The translations under genes and the position numbers were made by a program. This document shows, one piece after another, positions 8,020 through 17,087 of a stretch of 55,541 nucleotides of DNA. The stretch covers positions 1-55,541 of the forward strand of contig MUMD01000003.1 of NCBI GenBank assembly GCA_002155895.1, written 5' to 3'. Numbering within the stretch: the first letter of the stretch is position 1; each line of letters opens with the position of its first letter. Under the pieces are notes generated by a model. That model saw only the letters and a program-made list of their open reading frames with translations, had not been told where the DNA came from and searched no databases. The stretch is from Streptomyces rochei (lineage in GTDB: Bacteria; Actinomycetota; Actinomycetes; Streptomycetales; Streptomycetaceae).

Positions 8020-8666
8020 GGCGTCTCTCCCGAGGCGGGGTGGGTCGTCGTGGGGGCGGGGCCCAGGCACAGCGCGGCCGTCGGGCTCTGCAGCAGGGTG
8101 TGGACGAAGAGCAGGTCGACCCCGTCGGGGTCCTGGGCGGCGATCCGGTGCGGGGTGAGCGAGTCGAAGTGCGCTCCGTCGCCCGGACCGAGCAGGTGCA
8201 CGGTGTCCCCGAGCCGCAGGCGCAGCCGGCCCCGGAGCACATGGAGCCATTCCTCGCCCGGGTGGACCCGCACGATGTCGCCCTGGGAGCCGTGCGGCAC
8301 GTGCACCCGCAGGGCCTGCATGCCGCGGCCGGCCCCGCCGGCCTGCCAGTACGTCCAGCCGCCGGCGTACGTCGGCTCCATGGCGTCGGCCCGGACGACC
8401 GCGTCCCGGTCCGGGGCCGTCTCGCCCAGCAGTTCCGAGACGGTCGTACCGTAGACACGGGCGAGCGCGAGCAGCATCGGCAGCGAGGGCTGGCGCTGCC
8501 CGGTCTCCAGCCGGGAGAGGTGCGCGGGCGACAGCCCGGCGGCGCGGGCCGCCGCCTCCAGGGTGAGGGCGGCCCTGCGCCGCAGGGACCGCAGCTGCGG
8601 TGCCACGACGGACACCGCGTCCGTCGCCGCCTCGGGCGCCGGGGGCCCGATCTCGTGGGAGGTCAT
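8016..8666 (-). CDS. XRE-family regulator with C-terminal cupin domain
   Basis: This 216-aa protein has a Cro/C1 helix-turn-helix at about residues 24-80 (LTLEAAARAAGLSPAHLSRLE) and a cupin at about 120-190 (HPGEEWLHVLRGRLRLRLGD, with a GPGDGAHF turn). Such regulators bind a small ligand in the cupin and DNA through the XRE domain. The assigned ATG has AGGAG only 2 nt upstream, which is unusually close, so the true start may differ. The coupled 40-aa membrane protein follows. Two tandem TTGCC-N5-GGCAA dyads lie 22-56 bp upstream, probably for autoregulation. Confidence 0.9.
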   Translation of the reverse strand: MTSHEIGPPAPEAATDAVSVVAPQLRSLRRRAALTLEAAARAAGLSPAHLSRLETGQRQPSLPMLLALARVYGTTVSELLGETAPDRDAVVRADAMEPTYAGGWTYWQAGGAGRGMQALRVHVPHGSQGDIVRVHPGEEWLHVLRGRLRLRLGDTVHLLGPGDGAHFDSLTPHRIAAQDPDGVDLLFVHTLLQSPTAALCLGPAPTTTHPASGETP

Positions 8667-8687
8667 GGCTCCTATTCAGCCCGAACT

Positions 8688-8722
8688 TTGCCCCACAGGC
8701 AATTTTCTTGCCCGAGAGGCAA
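8688..8722 (-). promoter_or_regulatory. Two tandem TTGCC-N5-GGCAA operator-like dyads
   Basis: The perfect dyads are TTGCC-ccaca-GGCAA at 8688-8702 and TTGCC-cgaga-GGCAA at 8708-8722. Their centres are exactly 20 bp apart, about two helical turns. They sit in the 101-bp gap before the XRE-cupin gene and after the aminotransferase stop. The spacing suits two regulator dimers on one DNA face. Confidence 0.65.
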
Positions 8723-8767
8723 AATCCGCGGCCGGTGACCCTCCGACGGCGGCCACCGCCTCTGCGG

Positions 8768-10153
8768 CTAGCGGTTGGCCACCGCCTGTCTCACCAGGGT
8801 CTTGCCGAAGTCCCACATCAGTCCGCCGCCGTTGTGCGCGTCGTCCATCACCTCCGTGAAGGCGTCGACGAAGCGGTCGGCGTCCGCCGTGTCGACGATC
8901 AGCGGCGGGATCAGCTTGATGACCTCCAGGTGGTCGCCGGAGACCTGGGTCAGGACGTGGTGGCGCTGGAGCAACGGCACCACGACCATCTGCGCGAAGA
9001 GTCCCTTGCGCGCCGTCTGGAGCATCGTCCAGCGACTGCGCAGCCCGAGGGACCGGGGCCGGCCGAACTCGATGCCGATCATCAGCCCCCGGCCGCGGAC
9101 GTCGGCGAGCAGCTCGTAGCGGTCCACCAGCTCGGCGAGCCGGGTCTTCAGCCGCTCCCCCACCGCGGCGGCGTTCGCCACGATCTCCTCGTTCTCCATC
9201 ACGGACAGCACCGCGAGCCCGGCGGCCATGGCCTGCGCGTTGGACCCGAAGCTCGCCGAGTGGACCTGCACCCGGTCCATCGAGGAGTACACCTTCTGGA
9301 AGATCCAGTCCTTGCCCAGCGTGGCCCCCACCGGCACGTAGCCGCCGGACAGTGCCTTGGCGACGCACACCAGGTCCGGCTCGACCCCGTCCTCGTGCTG
9401 GAAGGCATAGAACTTCCCGGTCCGGCCCAGCCCGGTCTGCACCTCGTCGGCGATCAGCAGAGCCTTGTGGCGGTGCAGCAGTTCCTGCGCCGCGCGCAGG
9501 TAGCCGGGCGGGGCCTCGTGCACGCCCTTGCCCTGGATCGGCTCCACGATCAGCGCGGCCACGTCGCCCTTCCTCAGCTCCCGCGCCAGTGCGTCCACGT
9601 CGCCGAGCGGTACGGGGGTGTCGGGCAGCAGGGGGGCGAAGCCCTTGCGGAACCCCTCCTCGCCGTTGACGGAGAGCGAGCCGGTGGTCAGTCCGTGGAA
9701 GGCGTGCGAGCAGTACAGGACCCTCGGTCTCCCGGTCGCGTACCGGGCGAACTTGAGCGCGGTCTCCACGGCCTCGGTGCCGCTGTTGCCGAAGAAGACC
9801 CGGTCCAGGTGAGGGCTGTAGGAGAGCAGCTTCTCGGCCAGCAGTCCGGGCAGCGGCGGGCAGTCGAAGCGGGTCAGGTCGGCCAGCGAGGCGTCGAGGA
9901 CGTCGTGCAGGGCCTTGCGGACGACGGGGTGGTGGCGCCCCAGGCCCATGACGCCGAACCCGGCGAGCATGTCCAGGTAGTCGTTGCCGTCCGTGTCCCA
10001 GAAGTGCGCGCCCTCGGCCCGCTCGTAGACCTTGTCGAAGCCGATGGTGCGCAGCATCCGCGGCAGCTGGTGGTTGAGGTGCCTGGCGTGCAGCTCGTAG
10101 CGTTCGGCTCCGCGTTCGGCCAGGAGCGCGGCGAGGTCGAACTCCTTGGTCAT
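8768..10153 (-). CDS. hpnO: Class III aminotransferase of the hopanoid operon
   Basis: This 461-aa PLP enzyme is of the ornithine/acetylornithine aminotransferase fold. The PLP Lys is K266 in CVAKALSGG and the pyridine-binding Asp is D236 in IADEVQTG; FFGNSGTEAVE marks the phosphate cup. It abuts the dxs stop (TGAATG) and has AGGAGAGAA as ribosome site. In hopanoid producers HpnO aminates the C35 side chain to aminobacteriohopanetriol, which S. coelicolor makes. The role rests on operon position, so the symbol is by context. It is the last gene of the operon. Confidence 0.88.
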   Translation of the reverse strand: MTKEFDLAALLAERGAERYELHARHLNHQLPRMLRTIGFDKVYERAEGAHFWDTDGNDYLDMLAGFGVMGLGRHHPVVRKALHDVLDASLADLTRFDCPPLPGLLAEKLLSYSPHLDRVFFGNSGTEAVETALKFARYATGRPRVLYCSHAFHGLTTGSLSVNGEEGFRKGFAPLLPDTPVPLGDVDALARELRKGDVAALIVEPIQGKGVHEAPPGYLRAAQELLHRHKALLIADEVQTGLGRTGKFYAFQHEDGVEPDLVCVAKALSGGYVPVGATLGKDWIFQKVYSSMDRVQVHSASFGSNAQAMAAGLAVLSVMENEEIVANAAAVGERLKTRLAELVDRYELLADVRGRGLMIGIEFGRPRSLGLRSRWTMLQTARKGLFAQMVVVPLLQRHHVLTQVSGDHLEVIKLIPPLIVDTADADRFVDAFTEVMDDAHNGGGLMWDFGKTLVRQAVANR

Positions 10154-12070
10154 TCAGTTCTCTCCTTGGACTGGCATGGCGGTCCGGCCGTCCCGGGCCT
10201 GATCGGCGACGGACAGGCTCGCGCCGATCCGGCCGGCGATCTCGACCGGGGTGAGACCGATGTCGGCGAGCACCTCGGAGCGCTTGGCGTGCGCGAGGAA
10301 CTGCCCGGGGATGCCGAAGCGGCGCACCGGCACGTCGACCTCGGCGTCACCCAGCGCCAGCGCCACCGCCGAACCGACCCCGGCGGCACGGCTGTTGTCC
10401 TCGACGACGGCCACCAGGCGGTGCCGGGCGGCCAGGGGCGGGAGCGCCGGGTCGACGGGTTTGACCCAGCGCGGGTCCACCACGGTGCAGCGCAGGCCGC
10501 GGACTTCGAGCAGTTCGGCGGCCCGGAGGCAGACGGGCGCCATCACCCCGACGGCCACGAGCAGCACGTCGGGGTGGTCGCAGGCGTGCAGGACGTCCAG
10601 GCCGCCGATCCGGTCGACGGCGGGTACGGCCGGCCCGGCGGACTCCTTCGGGAAGCGCACCAGCGTCGGCGCGTCGTCGACGGCGACCGCCTCGCGCAGC
10701 TGGGCCCGCAACTGGTCGGCGTCGCGGGGCGCCGCGATGCGCAGTCCGGGGACCACCTGGAGGACGGACATGTCCCACATGCCGTTGTGCGAGGGGCCGT
10801 CGGGGCCGGTGACGCCGGCCCGGTCCAGGACGAAGGTGACACCGCAGCGGTGCAGGGCCACGTCCATCAGCAGTTGGTCGAAGGCGCGGTTGAGGAAAGT
10901 GGCGTAGACGGCGACGACCGGGTGGAGTCCGCCGGTGGCCAGGCCCGCCGCGCAGACGGCGGCGTGCTGCTCGGCGATGCCCACGTCCCAGACCCGGTCG
11001 GGGAACCGCTCGGCGAAGCGGCCGAGGCCGACCGGGTGCAGCATGGCCGCGGTGATCGCCACGACGTCCTCGCGCTCCTCGCCGATGCGCGCCATCTCCT
11101 CACCGAACACGGAGGTCCACGAGGGCCCGGCCGAGGGGCCGAGCGGCGCGCAGGTCAGCGGGTCCATCGCGCCGACGGTGTGGAAGTGGTCCGCCTCGTC
11201 GCGCCGGGCGGGCTCGTAGCCGCGGCCCTTCTCGGTGAGGCAGTGGACGAGCACGGGACCGTGGAAGCGTTTCGCGCGCCGCAGCGCCGACTCGACGGCC
11301 CCGATGTCATGTCCGTCGACGGGGCCTACGTACTTCAGGCCCAGGTCCTCGAAGAGCCCCTGCGGGGCGAAGGCGTCCTTGAAGCCCTTCTTGGCGCCGT
11401 GCAGGGCCTCGTAGACGGTGCCGCCGACCACGGGGACGCGTTGGAGAACGCCCTTGCCCCAGGCCAGCATCCGCTCGTAGCCGTCCGTCGTCCGCAGCGT
11501 CGCCAGGTGGTCGGCGAGGCCGCCGATGGTCGGCGCGTAGGAGCGCTCGTTGTCGTTGACGACGATGATCAGCGGCCGGTCCCGGGCCGCCGCGATGTTG
11601 TTCAGCGCCTCCCAGGCCATGCCGCCGGTGAGCGCGCCGTCACCGATGACGGCGACGACGTGTCCCCGCTCCCCCCGCACCCGGCGGGCCTTGGCGAGGC
11701 CGTCGGCCCAGCCGAGGACGGTGGAGGCGTGGCTGTTCTCGATGACGTCGTGCTCGGACTCCTCGCGCGAGGGATAGCCGGACAACCCGCCCTTGCCGCG
11801 CAGCTTGGAGAAGTCCTGACGCCCGGTCAGCAGCTTGTGCACATAGCTCTGGTGGCCGGTGTCCCACAGGATGCGGTCGACCGGTGACTCGAAGACCCGG
11901 TGCAGGGCGACGGTGAGTTCGACCACCCCCAGGTTCGGGCCGAGGTGCCCGCCGGTACGGGCGACCGCGTGCACCAGGAAGTCCCGTATCTCGTCGGACA
12001 GTTCGCCGAGTTCCGCCTCGGACAGCGCCTTCAGGTCGCGTGGTCCCCGGATGTTCTCCAGAATCGTCAC
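10154..12070 (-). CDS. dxs: 1-deoxy-D-xylulose-5-phosphate synthase
   Basis: This 638-aa TPP enzyme is full length for the family. It condenses pyruvate and glyceraldehyde-3-phosphate to DXP, the first step of the MEP isoprenoid route. The TPP/Mg motif starts at GDGALTGG (143-150) and ends at N157/N158. The [18 protein letters not shown] segment carries the conserved His, and [15 protein letters not shown] is typical of Dxs. It lies 27 bp after ispG and abuts the aminotransferase. Streptomyces often has a second dxs elsewhere; this copy is tied to hopanoids and raises precursor supply. Confidence 0.96.
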   Translation of the reverse strand: MTILENIRGPRDLKALSEAELGELSDEIRDFLVHAVARTGGHLGPNLGVVELTVALHRVFESPVDRILWDTGHQSYVHKLLTGRQDFSKLRGKGGLSGYPSREESEHDVIENSHASTVLGWADGLAKARRVRGERGHVVAVIGDGALTGGMAWEALNNIAAARDRPLIIVVNDNERSYAPTIGGLADHLATLRTTDGYERMLAWGKGVLQRVPVVGGTVYEALHGAKKGFKDAFAPQGLFEDLGLKYVGPVDGHDIGAVESALRRAKRFHGPVLVHCLTEKGRGYEPARRDEADHFHTVGAMDPLTCAPLGPSAGPSWTSVFGEEMARIGEEREDVVAITAAMLHPVGLGRFAERFPDRVWDVGIAEQHAAVCAAGLATGGLHPVVAVYATFLNRAFDQLLMDVALHRCGVTFVLDRAGVTGPDGPSHNGMWDMSVLQVVPGLRIAAPRDADQLRAQLREAVAVDDAPTLVRFPKESAGPAVPAVDRIGGLDVLHACDHPDVLLVAVGVMAPVCLRAAELLEVRGLRCTVVDPRWVKPVDPALPPLAARHRLVAVVEDNSRAAGVGSAVALALGDAEVDVPVRRFGIPGQFLAHAKRSEVLADIGLTPVEIAGRIGASLSVADQARDGRTAMPVQGEN

Positions 12071-12097
12071 GCTCGGGCCCCCTTCGGTCCGTGCTGT

Positions 12098-13252
12098 TCA
12101 GCTCACGGTGACGGCCGGCTCCCCCGACGCGCCGTCCTGCTCCATCTGCTCGGCAATCTTCATCGCCTCGTCGATCAGCGTCTCCACGATTCTGGACTCC
12201 GGGACGGTCCTGACGACCTCGCCCTTGACGAAGATCTGGCCCTTGCCGTTGCCGGAGGCGACGCCGAGGTCGGCCTCGCGGGCCTCGCCCGGACCGTTGA
12301 CGACACAGCCCATGACGGCGACGCGCAGCGGCACCTCCATGCCCTCCAGGCCGGCCGTCACCTCGTCGGCGAGCTTGTAGACGTCGACCTGGGCGCGGCC
12401 GCAGGACGGGCACGACACGATCTCCAGCCGGCGCTGCCTGAGCCCCAGCGACTGGAGGATCTGGAGCCCGACCTTGACCTCCTCGGCGGGCGGCGCGCTC
12501 AACGACACCCGGATGGTGTCGCCGATGCCCTGCGAGAGCAGCGCGCCGAAGGCGACGGCCGACTTGACGGTGCCCTGGAAGGCGGGGCCGGCCTCCGTCA
12601 CCCCGAGGTGCAGCGGGTAGTCGCACCGGGCGGCGAGCCGCCGGTACGCCTCGACCATGACGACCGGGTCGTTGTGCTTGACGGAGATCTTGATGTCGCG
12701 GAAGTCGTGCTCCTCGAAGAGCGACGCCTCCCACAGCGCCGACTCGACCAGCGCCTCCGGAGTCGCCCTCCCGTACTTCTCCAGCAGGCGGCGGTCCAGG
12801 GAACCCGCGTTGACGCCGATGCGGATCGGCGTGCCGTGGTCCTTGGCCGCCTTGGCGATCTCCTTGACCTGGTCGTCGAACTTCTTGATGTTGCCCGGGT
12901 TGACGCGGACCGCCGCGCAGCCGGCCTCGATCGCGGCGAAGACGTACTTGGGCTGGAAGTGGATGTCGGCGATCACCGGGATCTGCGACTTCCTCGCGAT
13001 CACCGGCAGGGCGTCCGCGTCGTCCTGCGTCGGGCAGGCCACCCGCACGATCTCGCAGCCGGACGCCGTCAGCTCGGCGATCTGCTGGAGGGTCGCGCCG
13101 ACGTCGGACGTACGGGTGGTGGTCATGGACTGCACCGACACCGGGGCCCCGCCCCCGACGGCCACCGGCCCGACCTGGATGCGCCGCGACACGCGCCGCT
13201 CGGCGATCGGCCGGACCGGGACCTCGGGCACGCCCAGGGGAATGGCGGTCAC
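12098..13252 (-). CDS. ispG: 4-hydroxy-3-methylbut-2-enyl diphosphate synthase
   Basis: This 384-aa protein reduces MEcPP to HMBPP in the MEP pathway using a 4Fe-4S cluster. The cluster ligands are visible as C281 and C284 (SCPSCGR) and C316 ([10 protein letters not shown]), with the following Glu conserved. The N-terminal TIM-barrel half contains [11 protein letters not shown] and [10 protein letters not shown]. The start is GTG 13252, with GGGAG overlapping the hpnH stop 4 bp upstream. It is probably a second copy dedicated to this operon. Confidence 0.96.
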   Translation of the reverse strand: MTAIPLGVPEVPVRPIAERRVSRRIQVGPVAVGGGAPVSVQSMTTTRTSDVGATLQQIAELTASGCEIVRVACPTQDDADALPVIARKSQIPVIADIHFQPKYVFAAIEAGCAAVRVNPGNIKKFDDQVKEIAKAAKDHGTPIRIGVNAGSLDRRLLEKYGRATPEALVESALWEASLFEEHDFRDIKISVKHNDPVVMVEAYRRLAARCDYPLHLGVTEAGPAFQGTVKSAVAFGALLSQGIGDTIRVSLSAPPAEEVKVGLQILQSLGLRQRRLEIVSCPSCGRAQVDVYKLADEVTAGLEGMEVPLRVAVMGCVVNGPGEAREADLGVASGNGKGQIFVKGEVVRTVPESRIVETLIDEAMKIAEQMEQDGASGEPAVTVS

Positions 13253-13256
13253 GCCG

Positions 13257-14279
13257 TCACTCCCGGTTCGAGGAGACGGTCTCGCGCATGGCGCGCAGGG
13301 ACTCCTTGAGGGAGCCCATGGTCGCCAGCACGGCGGTGGGCTCGTAGCCGCAGTGCGCCATGCAGTTGGCGCAGCGCGGGTCCTTGCCGCGGCCGTACTT
13401 GTCCCAGTCGGTGTCCTCGATCAGCTCCCGGTACGTCGGGACGTAGCCGTCGCTCATCAGGTAGCAGGGGCGCTGCCAGCCGAAGAGGGAGTAGTTCGGG
13501 ATGGCCCACGCCGTGCAGGGGAAGTCGACCTTGCCCTCGAGGAAGTCGAGGAAGAGCGGGGAGTGGTTGAGCCGCCAGCGGGCCCGGTTGCCGCCCGAGA
13601 ACGCCTTCTTGAACAGCTCGCGGGTCTGCTCCACGCCCAGGAAGTGCTCCTGGTCGGGCGCCTTCTCGTAGGCGTAGGCGGGCGAGATCATCATCTCGTC
13701 GACCTTGAGGTCGTCGTTGAGGTAGTTGAGGACCTCCACGACGGTCTGGGGGGTGTCGGTGTTGAAGAAGGTCGAGTTGGTGGTGACCCGGAAGCCGCGC
13801 CGCTTGGCCTCCTTGATGGCCTCGACGGCCTCGTCGAACACGCCCTCCTTGGCCACCGACTCGTCGTGCCGCTCCCGCAGCCCGTCGATGTGCACCGCGA
13901 AGGCGAAGTAGGGCGAGGGCGTGAACTTGTCCATCTTCTTGCGCATGAGCAGGGCGTTGGTGCAGAGGAAGACGTACTTGCGCTTGGCCACCAACTGGCG
14001 CACGATCTCGTCGATCTGAGGGTGCATCAGGGGTTCGCCCCCGGCGATGGAGACCATCGGCGCGCCCGATTCGAGCACCGCCCCCACTGCCTGCGCGACC
14101 GGCATGCGCTGCTTGAGCACCCCGGCCGGGTGCTGGATCTTCCCGCAGCCCTCGCATTTCAGGTTGCAGGCGAAAAGCGGCTCCAACTCCACGATGAGCG
14201 GAAACTTGTCCCGTCGGCGGATCTTCTGTTCGGCCAGGTATGTAGCGACCTTGATGGACTGACGCAGCGGCATGGCCAT
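13257..14279 (-). CDS. hpnH: Adenosyl-hopene transferase, radical SAM
   Basis: This 340-aa radical SAM enzyme adds the 5'-deoxyadenosyl radical to diploptene and so starts the C35 side chain. The cluster motif C-x3-C-x2-C is CNLKCEGC (C38, C42, C45). [11 protein letters not shown] is the GGE SAM-binding motif, and a SPASM-like Cys-rich end is seen at [14 protein letters not shown]. Length and the N-terminal [18 protein letters not shown] are typical of HpnH. It lies 4 bp before ispG and 6 bp after hpnG. Confidence 0.96.
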   Translation of the reverse strand: MAMPLRQSIKVATYLAEQKIRRRDKFPLIVELEPLFACNLKCEGCGKIQHPAGVLKQRMPVAQAVGAVLESGAPMVSIAGGEPLMHPQIDEIVRQLVAKRKYVFLCTNALLMRKKMDKFTPSPYFAFAVHIDGLRERHDESVAKEGVFDEAVEAIKEAKRRGFRVTTNSTFFNTDTPQTVVEVLNYLNDDLKVDEMMISPAYAYEKAPDQEHFLGVEQTRELFKKAFSGGNRARWRLNHSPLFLDFLEGKVDFPCTAWAIPNYSLFGWQRPCYLMSDGYVPTYRELIEDTDWDKYGRGKDPRCANCMAHCGYEPTAVLATMGSLKESLRAMRETVSSNRE

Positions 14280-14285
14280 CTGGGC

Positions 14286-14927
14286 TCACCTCCGGGGGAG
14301 CAGCAAAGAACGGTGCCATTCGAAGAATGCGGGAAGAACGGATCGAAGGACGCGGAAAGCCGATATTCCACCGCGCACCGTGCCGATCCGGACGAGTTCG
14401 TGTTCTGGAGCGTCCACGACCACCCGTACGGCGGCAACGGGGCGCGTGCCCGCGCGGGCGGCGCTCAGGAGCGTGGCCGCGGACTCCATGTCCACGGCGA
14501 TGGCGCCGGTCGCGAGCAGGTCGGCGCGCTCGGGGCCGCGGACGACGTGGTCCGAGCCGGTCAGCGGTCCCCGGTGGACGGTGCGTCGGGGCAGGGCGCG
14601 GGCAAGTTCCTTCACCAGCCGGTCGGTGCCGACGCACCCGACCGTCCCGCGCGGGTCCCGGGTCTCCTCGGCGACGACGAGGTCGCCGGGGTGCATGCCG
14701 GGGGCGAGTCCCGCGCAGAAGCCCGTGGCCAGCACGGCGGCGCCGTCGAGCGCCGGGTCGGCCAGGACCCGGGAGACCGAGCGCTCGGCCGCCCGGGGTC
14801 CCATGCCGGTACGCAGGACGGTGACCGGCCCGCCGGCGCCGGCGCGGTCGCCGGTGCGCAGGGCGAGGTGCTCGATGCCGAGCGCGCAGGCGATCAGCAG
14901 CGGGGACGGGCCGGTCCGCGGGGTCAT
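14286..14927 (-). CDS. hpnG: Adenosylhopane nucleosidase/phosphorylase
   Basis: This 213-aa protein of the purine nucleoside phosphorylase/MTAN fold starts at ATG 14927, which overlaps the shc stop by one base (TGATG). The frame extends far upstream antiphase to shc, but that part is a shadow. VLRTGMGPRAAERSV and AIAVDMESAATL (the base-binding Glu) fit the family. HpnG removes adenine from adenosylhopane to give ribosylhopane, the step after HpnH, which lies 6 bp downstream. Confidence 0.92.
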   Translation of the reverse strand: MTPRTGPSPLLIACALGIEHLALRTGDRAGAGGPVTVLRTGMGPRAAERSVSRVLADPALDGAAVLATGFCAGLAPGMHPGDLVVAEETRDPRGTVGCVGTDRLVKELARALPRRTVHRGPLTGSDHVVRGPERADLLATGAIAVDMESAATLLSAARAGTRPVAAVRVVVDAPEHELVRIGTVRGGISAFRVLRSVLPAFFEWHRSLLLPRR

Positions 14928-16969
14928 CAGCTGCCCTTCACCTCGGCGGTGGACGTCTCGGTGGCAGGGCGCGCGGCGCCGGACTTCTGGGCGAAGGGCT
15001 CCCCGTGCACGTACCGGCCGAGCGCGGTGAGCGGGAAGACCTGCCGGTAGAGGTGGTAGTTGATGGAGAAGTCCCAGGGGAAGCCGGTGCCGGTGAAGTA
15101 CGGCTCGTCCCAGGAGCCGTCCTCCCGCTGGGTGGCGGCGAGCCAGGCGATGCCCCGCTCGACCGCCTTGGACTCCCGCTCCCCCGCCGCCAACAGCGCC
15201 ATCAGCGCCCACGCGGTCTGCGAGGCGGTGGAGGCGCCCCGGCCGCTCCACTCCCTCACGTACCGGTAGGAGCGCAGGTCCTCGCCCCAGCCTCCGTCGT
15301 CGTTCTGGACGGACTCCAGCCACGCCACCGCGCGGCGGACGGCGGGGTGCGAGGCGGGGACACCGGCGGCGATCAGAGCGGGGACGACGGATCCCGTGCC
15401 GTAGACGTAGTTGACGCCCCACCGGCCGAACCAGGACCCGTCGGCCTCCTGCTCGGCCAGCAGCCACTGGATGCCGCGCCGGGTGCGCGGGTCGTGGGTC
15501 AGGCCCTCGACCGCGAGCATCTCGACCACGTGCGCGGTGACGTCCGCGGACGGCGGGTCGATGACCTCGCCGAAGTCGCAGAACGGGAGGCGGTTGGGGA
15601 AGGAGCTGGTGTTGTCGACGTCGAACGCGCCCCAGGCGCCGTTCTTCGACTGCATGCCGAGGTTCCAGCGCACCCCGCGGCCGATGGCCTGCTCCACCCG
15701 CTCCGGGTCGTGGTGCTTGACGCGGCGCAGGGCGAGGACGACCTCGGCGGTGTCGTCGATGTCGGGGTAGTTGTCGTTGTGGAACTCGAACGCCCAGCCG
15801 CCGGGCGGGAGTCCGGGCCGCTTCACTGACCAGTCGCCGGGGCGGACGATCTGCTCGCCCAGCATCCAGTCGGCGGCCTTCACCAGCTGCGGGTGGTCGG
15901 CGGGCACGCCCGCGTCGGCCAGCGCGATGGTGGCCAGGCAGGTGTCCCACACCGGTGACTGACACGCCTCGATCATCCGGGCGCCGTCCTCGCGCCACAC
16001 CGCGAAGCGGTCCAGCGACTCCAGACCCGCCCGCATCACGGGGTGTTCGAGGTCGTAGCCGAGCAGGTAGAGGGCGATGACCGAGTAGACGGCCGGCGGC
16101 TGGATGCCGCCCCAGCAGCCGTCGTTCTCCTGGCGCTCGATGATCCAGCGGGCTGCGGTGTTCATCGCGGCCCGGCGCAGCCGGCGCGGGGCGATCCTGC
16201 GGTAGGCGTGCAGGGCCTTGTCGATGCGCTGGAAGGCGCCGTCCCAGCTCGCCGCCGGGGCCAGGGGGCGCGGCGGGTTGGGCACGGCCGGGTCGGTGTG
16301 CAGCTCGTCCAGCGGGAAGGGCGCGGGGCGCACCGGGCGCTTGGCCGAGACGATGGTGAGCGGCACGATGGTCTGCCGGGCCCAGCAGCCGAAGTCGTAG
16401 ATGTTCAGCGGCACCCAGGTGGGGAAGTAGATGATCTCCGGCGGGAGTTCGGGGAGGTCGTCCCACTTCCACCAGCCGAAGAGGGCGAGCCAGATCCGGG
16501 TGAAGACGCGGGAGGCCGCGATGCCGCCCCGGGACCGGATCCACTCCGAGGCCCGAGCCATGTGCGGGGCGTCGGGCGCGTCGCCGGCCAGGCGGAGGGC
16601 GACGTAGGCCTCGATGGTGGTGGACAGCTCGCCGGGGCCGCCGTAGAAGGTGGCCCAGGTGCCGTCCTCGCGCTGCTCGCCCCGGATGAAGAGGGCGGCG
16701 GCGCGCGTCGTCTCCTCGTCCAGGATGCCCAGGAACTGGCGCAGCAGCAGGTCCTCGGCGTCCATCGTGACGTTGGTCTCGAGGTCACCCTTCCACCAGC
16801 CCTGGGCGTCCTGCCGGGAGAGCAGGAAATCCGTGGCGCGCCGGGTGGCGCGGGCGGCGGCTTCGGGTACCCCGGCCGCCGTGTCGGGGGTCGTGATCTC
16901 GTTTTCGCTGGCCGCGGCTGCCAGGGGCCTGAGGGTCGCCCCGGTGCTTCCGTCGGTCGTCGCTGTCAT
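14927..16969 (-). CDS. shc: Squalene-hopene cyclase
   Basis: This 680-aa class II triterpene cyclase protonates squalene and folds it to hopene/diplopterol. The catalytic D-x-D-D is DIDDTAE (D403, D405, D406). Several QW repeats are visible (QDAQGWWKGD, QENDGCWGG, EQEADGSWFGRWG, VQNDDGGWGED, TQREDGSWDE). The membrane-entry region FGWWKWDD is present. The N-terminal 35 residues are Ala/Thr-rich and poorly conserved. A 118-bp gap separates it from the polyprenyl synthase upstream; hpnG follows with a one-base overlap. Called hopE in some Streptomyces work. Confidence 0.97.
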   Translation of the reverse strand: MTATTDGSTGATLRPLAAAASENEITTPDTAAGVPEAAARATRRATDFLLSRQDAQGWWKGDLETNVTMDAEDLLLRQFLGILDEETTRAAALFIRGEQREDGTWATFYGGPGELSTTIEAYVALRLAGDAPDAPHMARASEWIRSRGGIAASRVFTRIWLALFGWWKWDDLPELPPEIIYFPTWVPLNIYDFGCWARQTIVPLTIVSAKRPVRPAPFPLDELHTDPAVPNPPRPLAPAASWDGAFQRIDKALHAYRRIAPRRLRRAAMNTAARWIIERQENDGCWGGIQPPAVYSVIALYLLGYDLEHPVMRAGLESLDRFAVWREDGARMIEACQSPVWDTCLATIALADAGVPADHPQLVKAADWMLGEQIVRPGDWSVKRPGLPPGGWAFEFHNDNYPDIDDTAEVVLALRRVKHHDPERVEQAIGRGVRWNLGMQSKNGAWGAFDVDNTSSFPNRLPFCDFGEVIDPPSADVTAHVVEMLAVEGLTHDPRTRRGIQWLLAEQEADGSWFGRWGVNYVYGTGSVVPALIAAGVPASHPAVRRAVAWLESVQNDDGGWGEDLRSYRYVREWSGRGASTASQTAWALMALLAAGERESKAVERGIAWLAATQREDGSWDEPYFTGTGFPWDFSINYHLYRQVFPLTALGRYVHGEPFAQKSGAARPATETSTAEVKGS

Positions 16970-17087
16970 GGCTTCCCCTTCGTGCAGTCTGCAAGTGGTG
17001 CTTCTGCTGTGGGTCCGCCGTCGGCCGGTGCTGCGCTGCCCGCGACACCGGCCGGCGACTACGCGAGGGCTATTCGACCGATAGTGA

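Noticed and set aside
8600-11887. A plus-strand open frame of over 1000 codons antisense to dxs and the aminotransferase
   Set aside because: It is a shadow of high GC3 on the other strand. Its composition (Val/Gly/Arg/Asp/Gln-rich, no domain) is typical of antisense frames and the minus genes have clear motifs.
14928-16544. Upstream extension of hpnG through shc in another frame
   Set aside because: The extension lies fully inside shc, with low-complexity Arg/Pro/Gly content. The ATG 14927 overlap with the shc stop gives a normal HpnG length.
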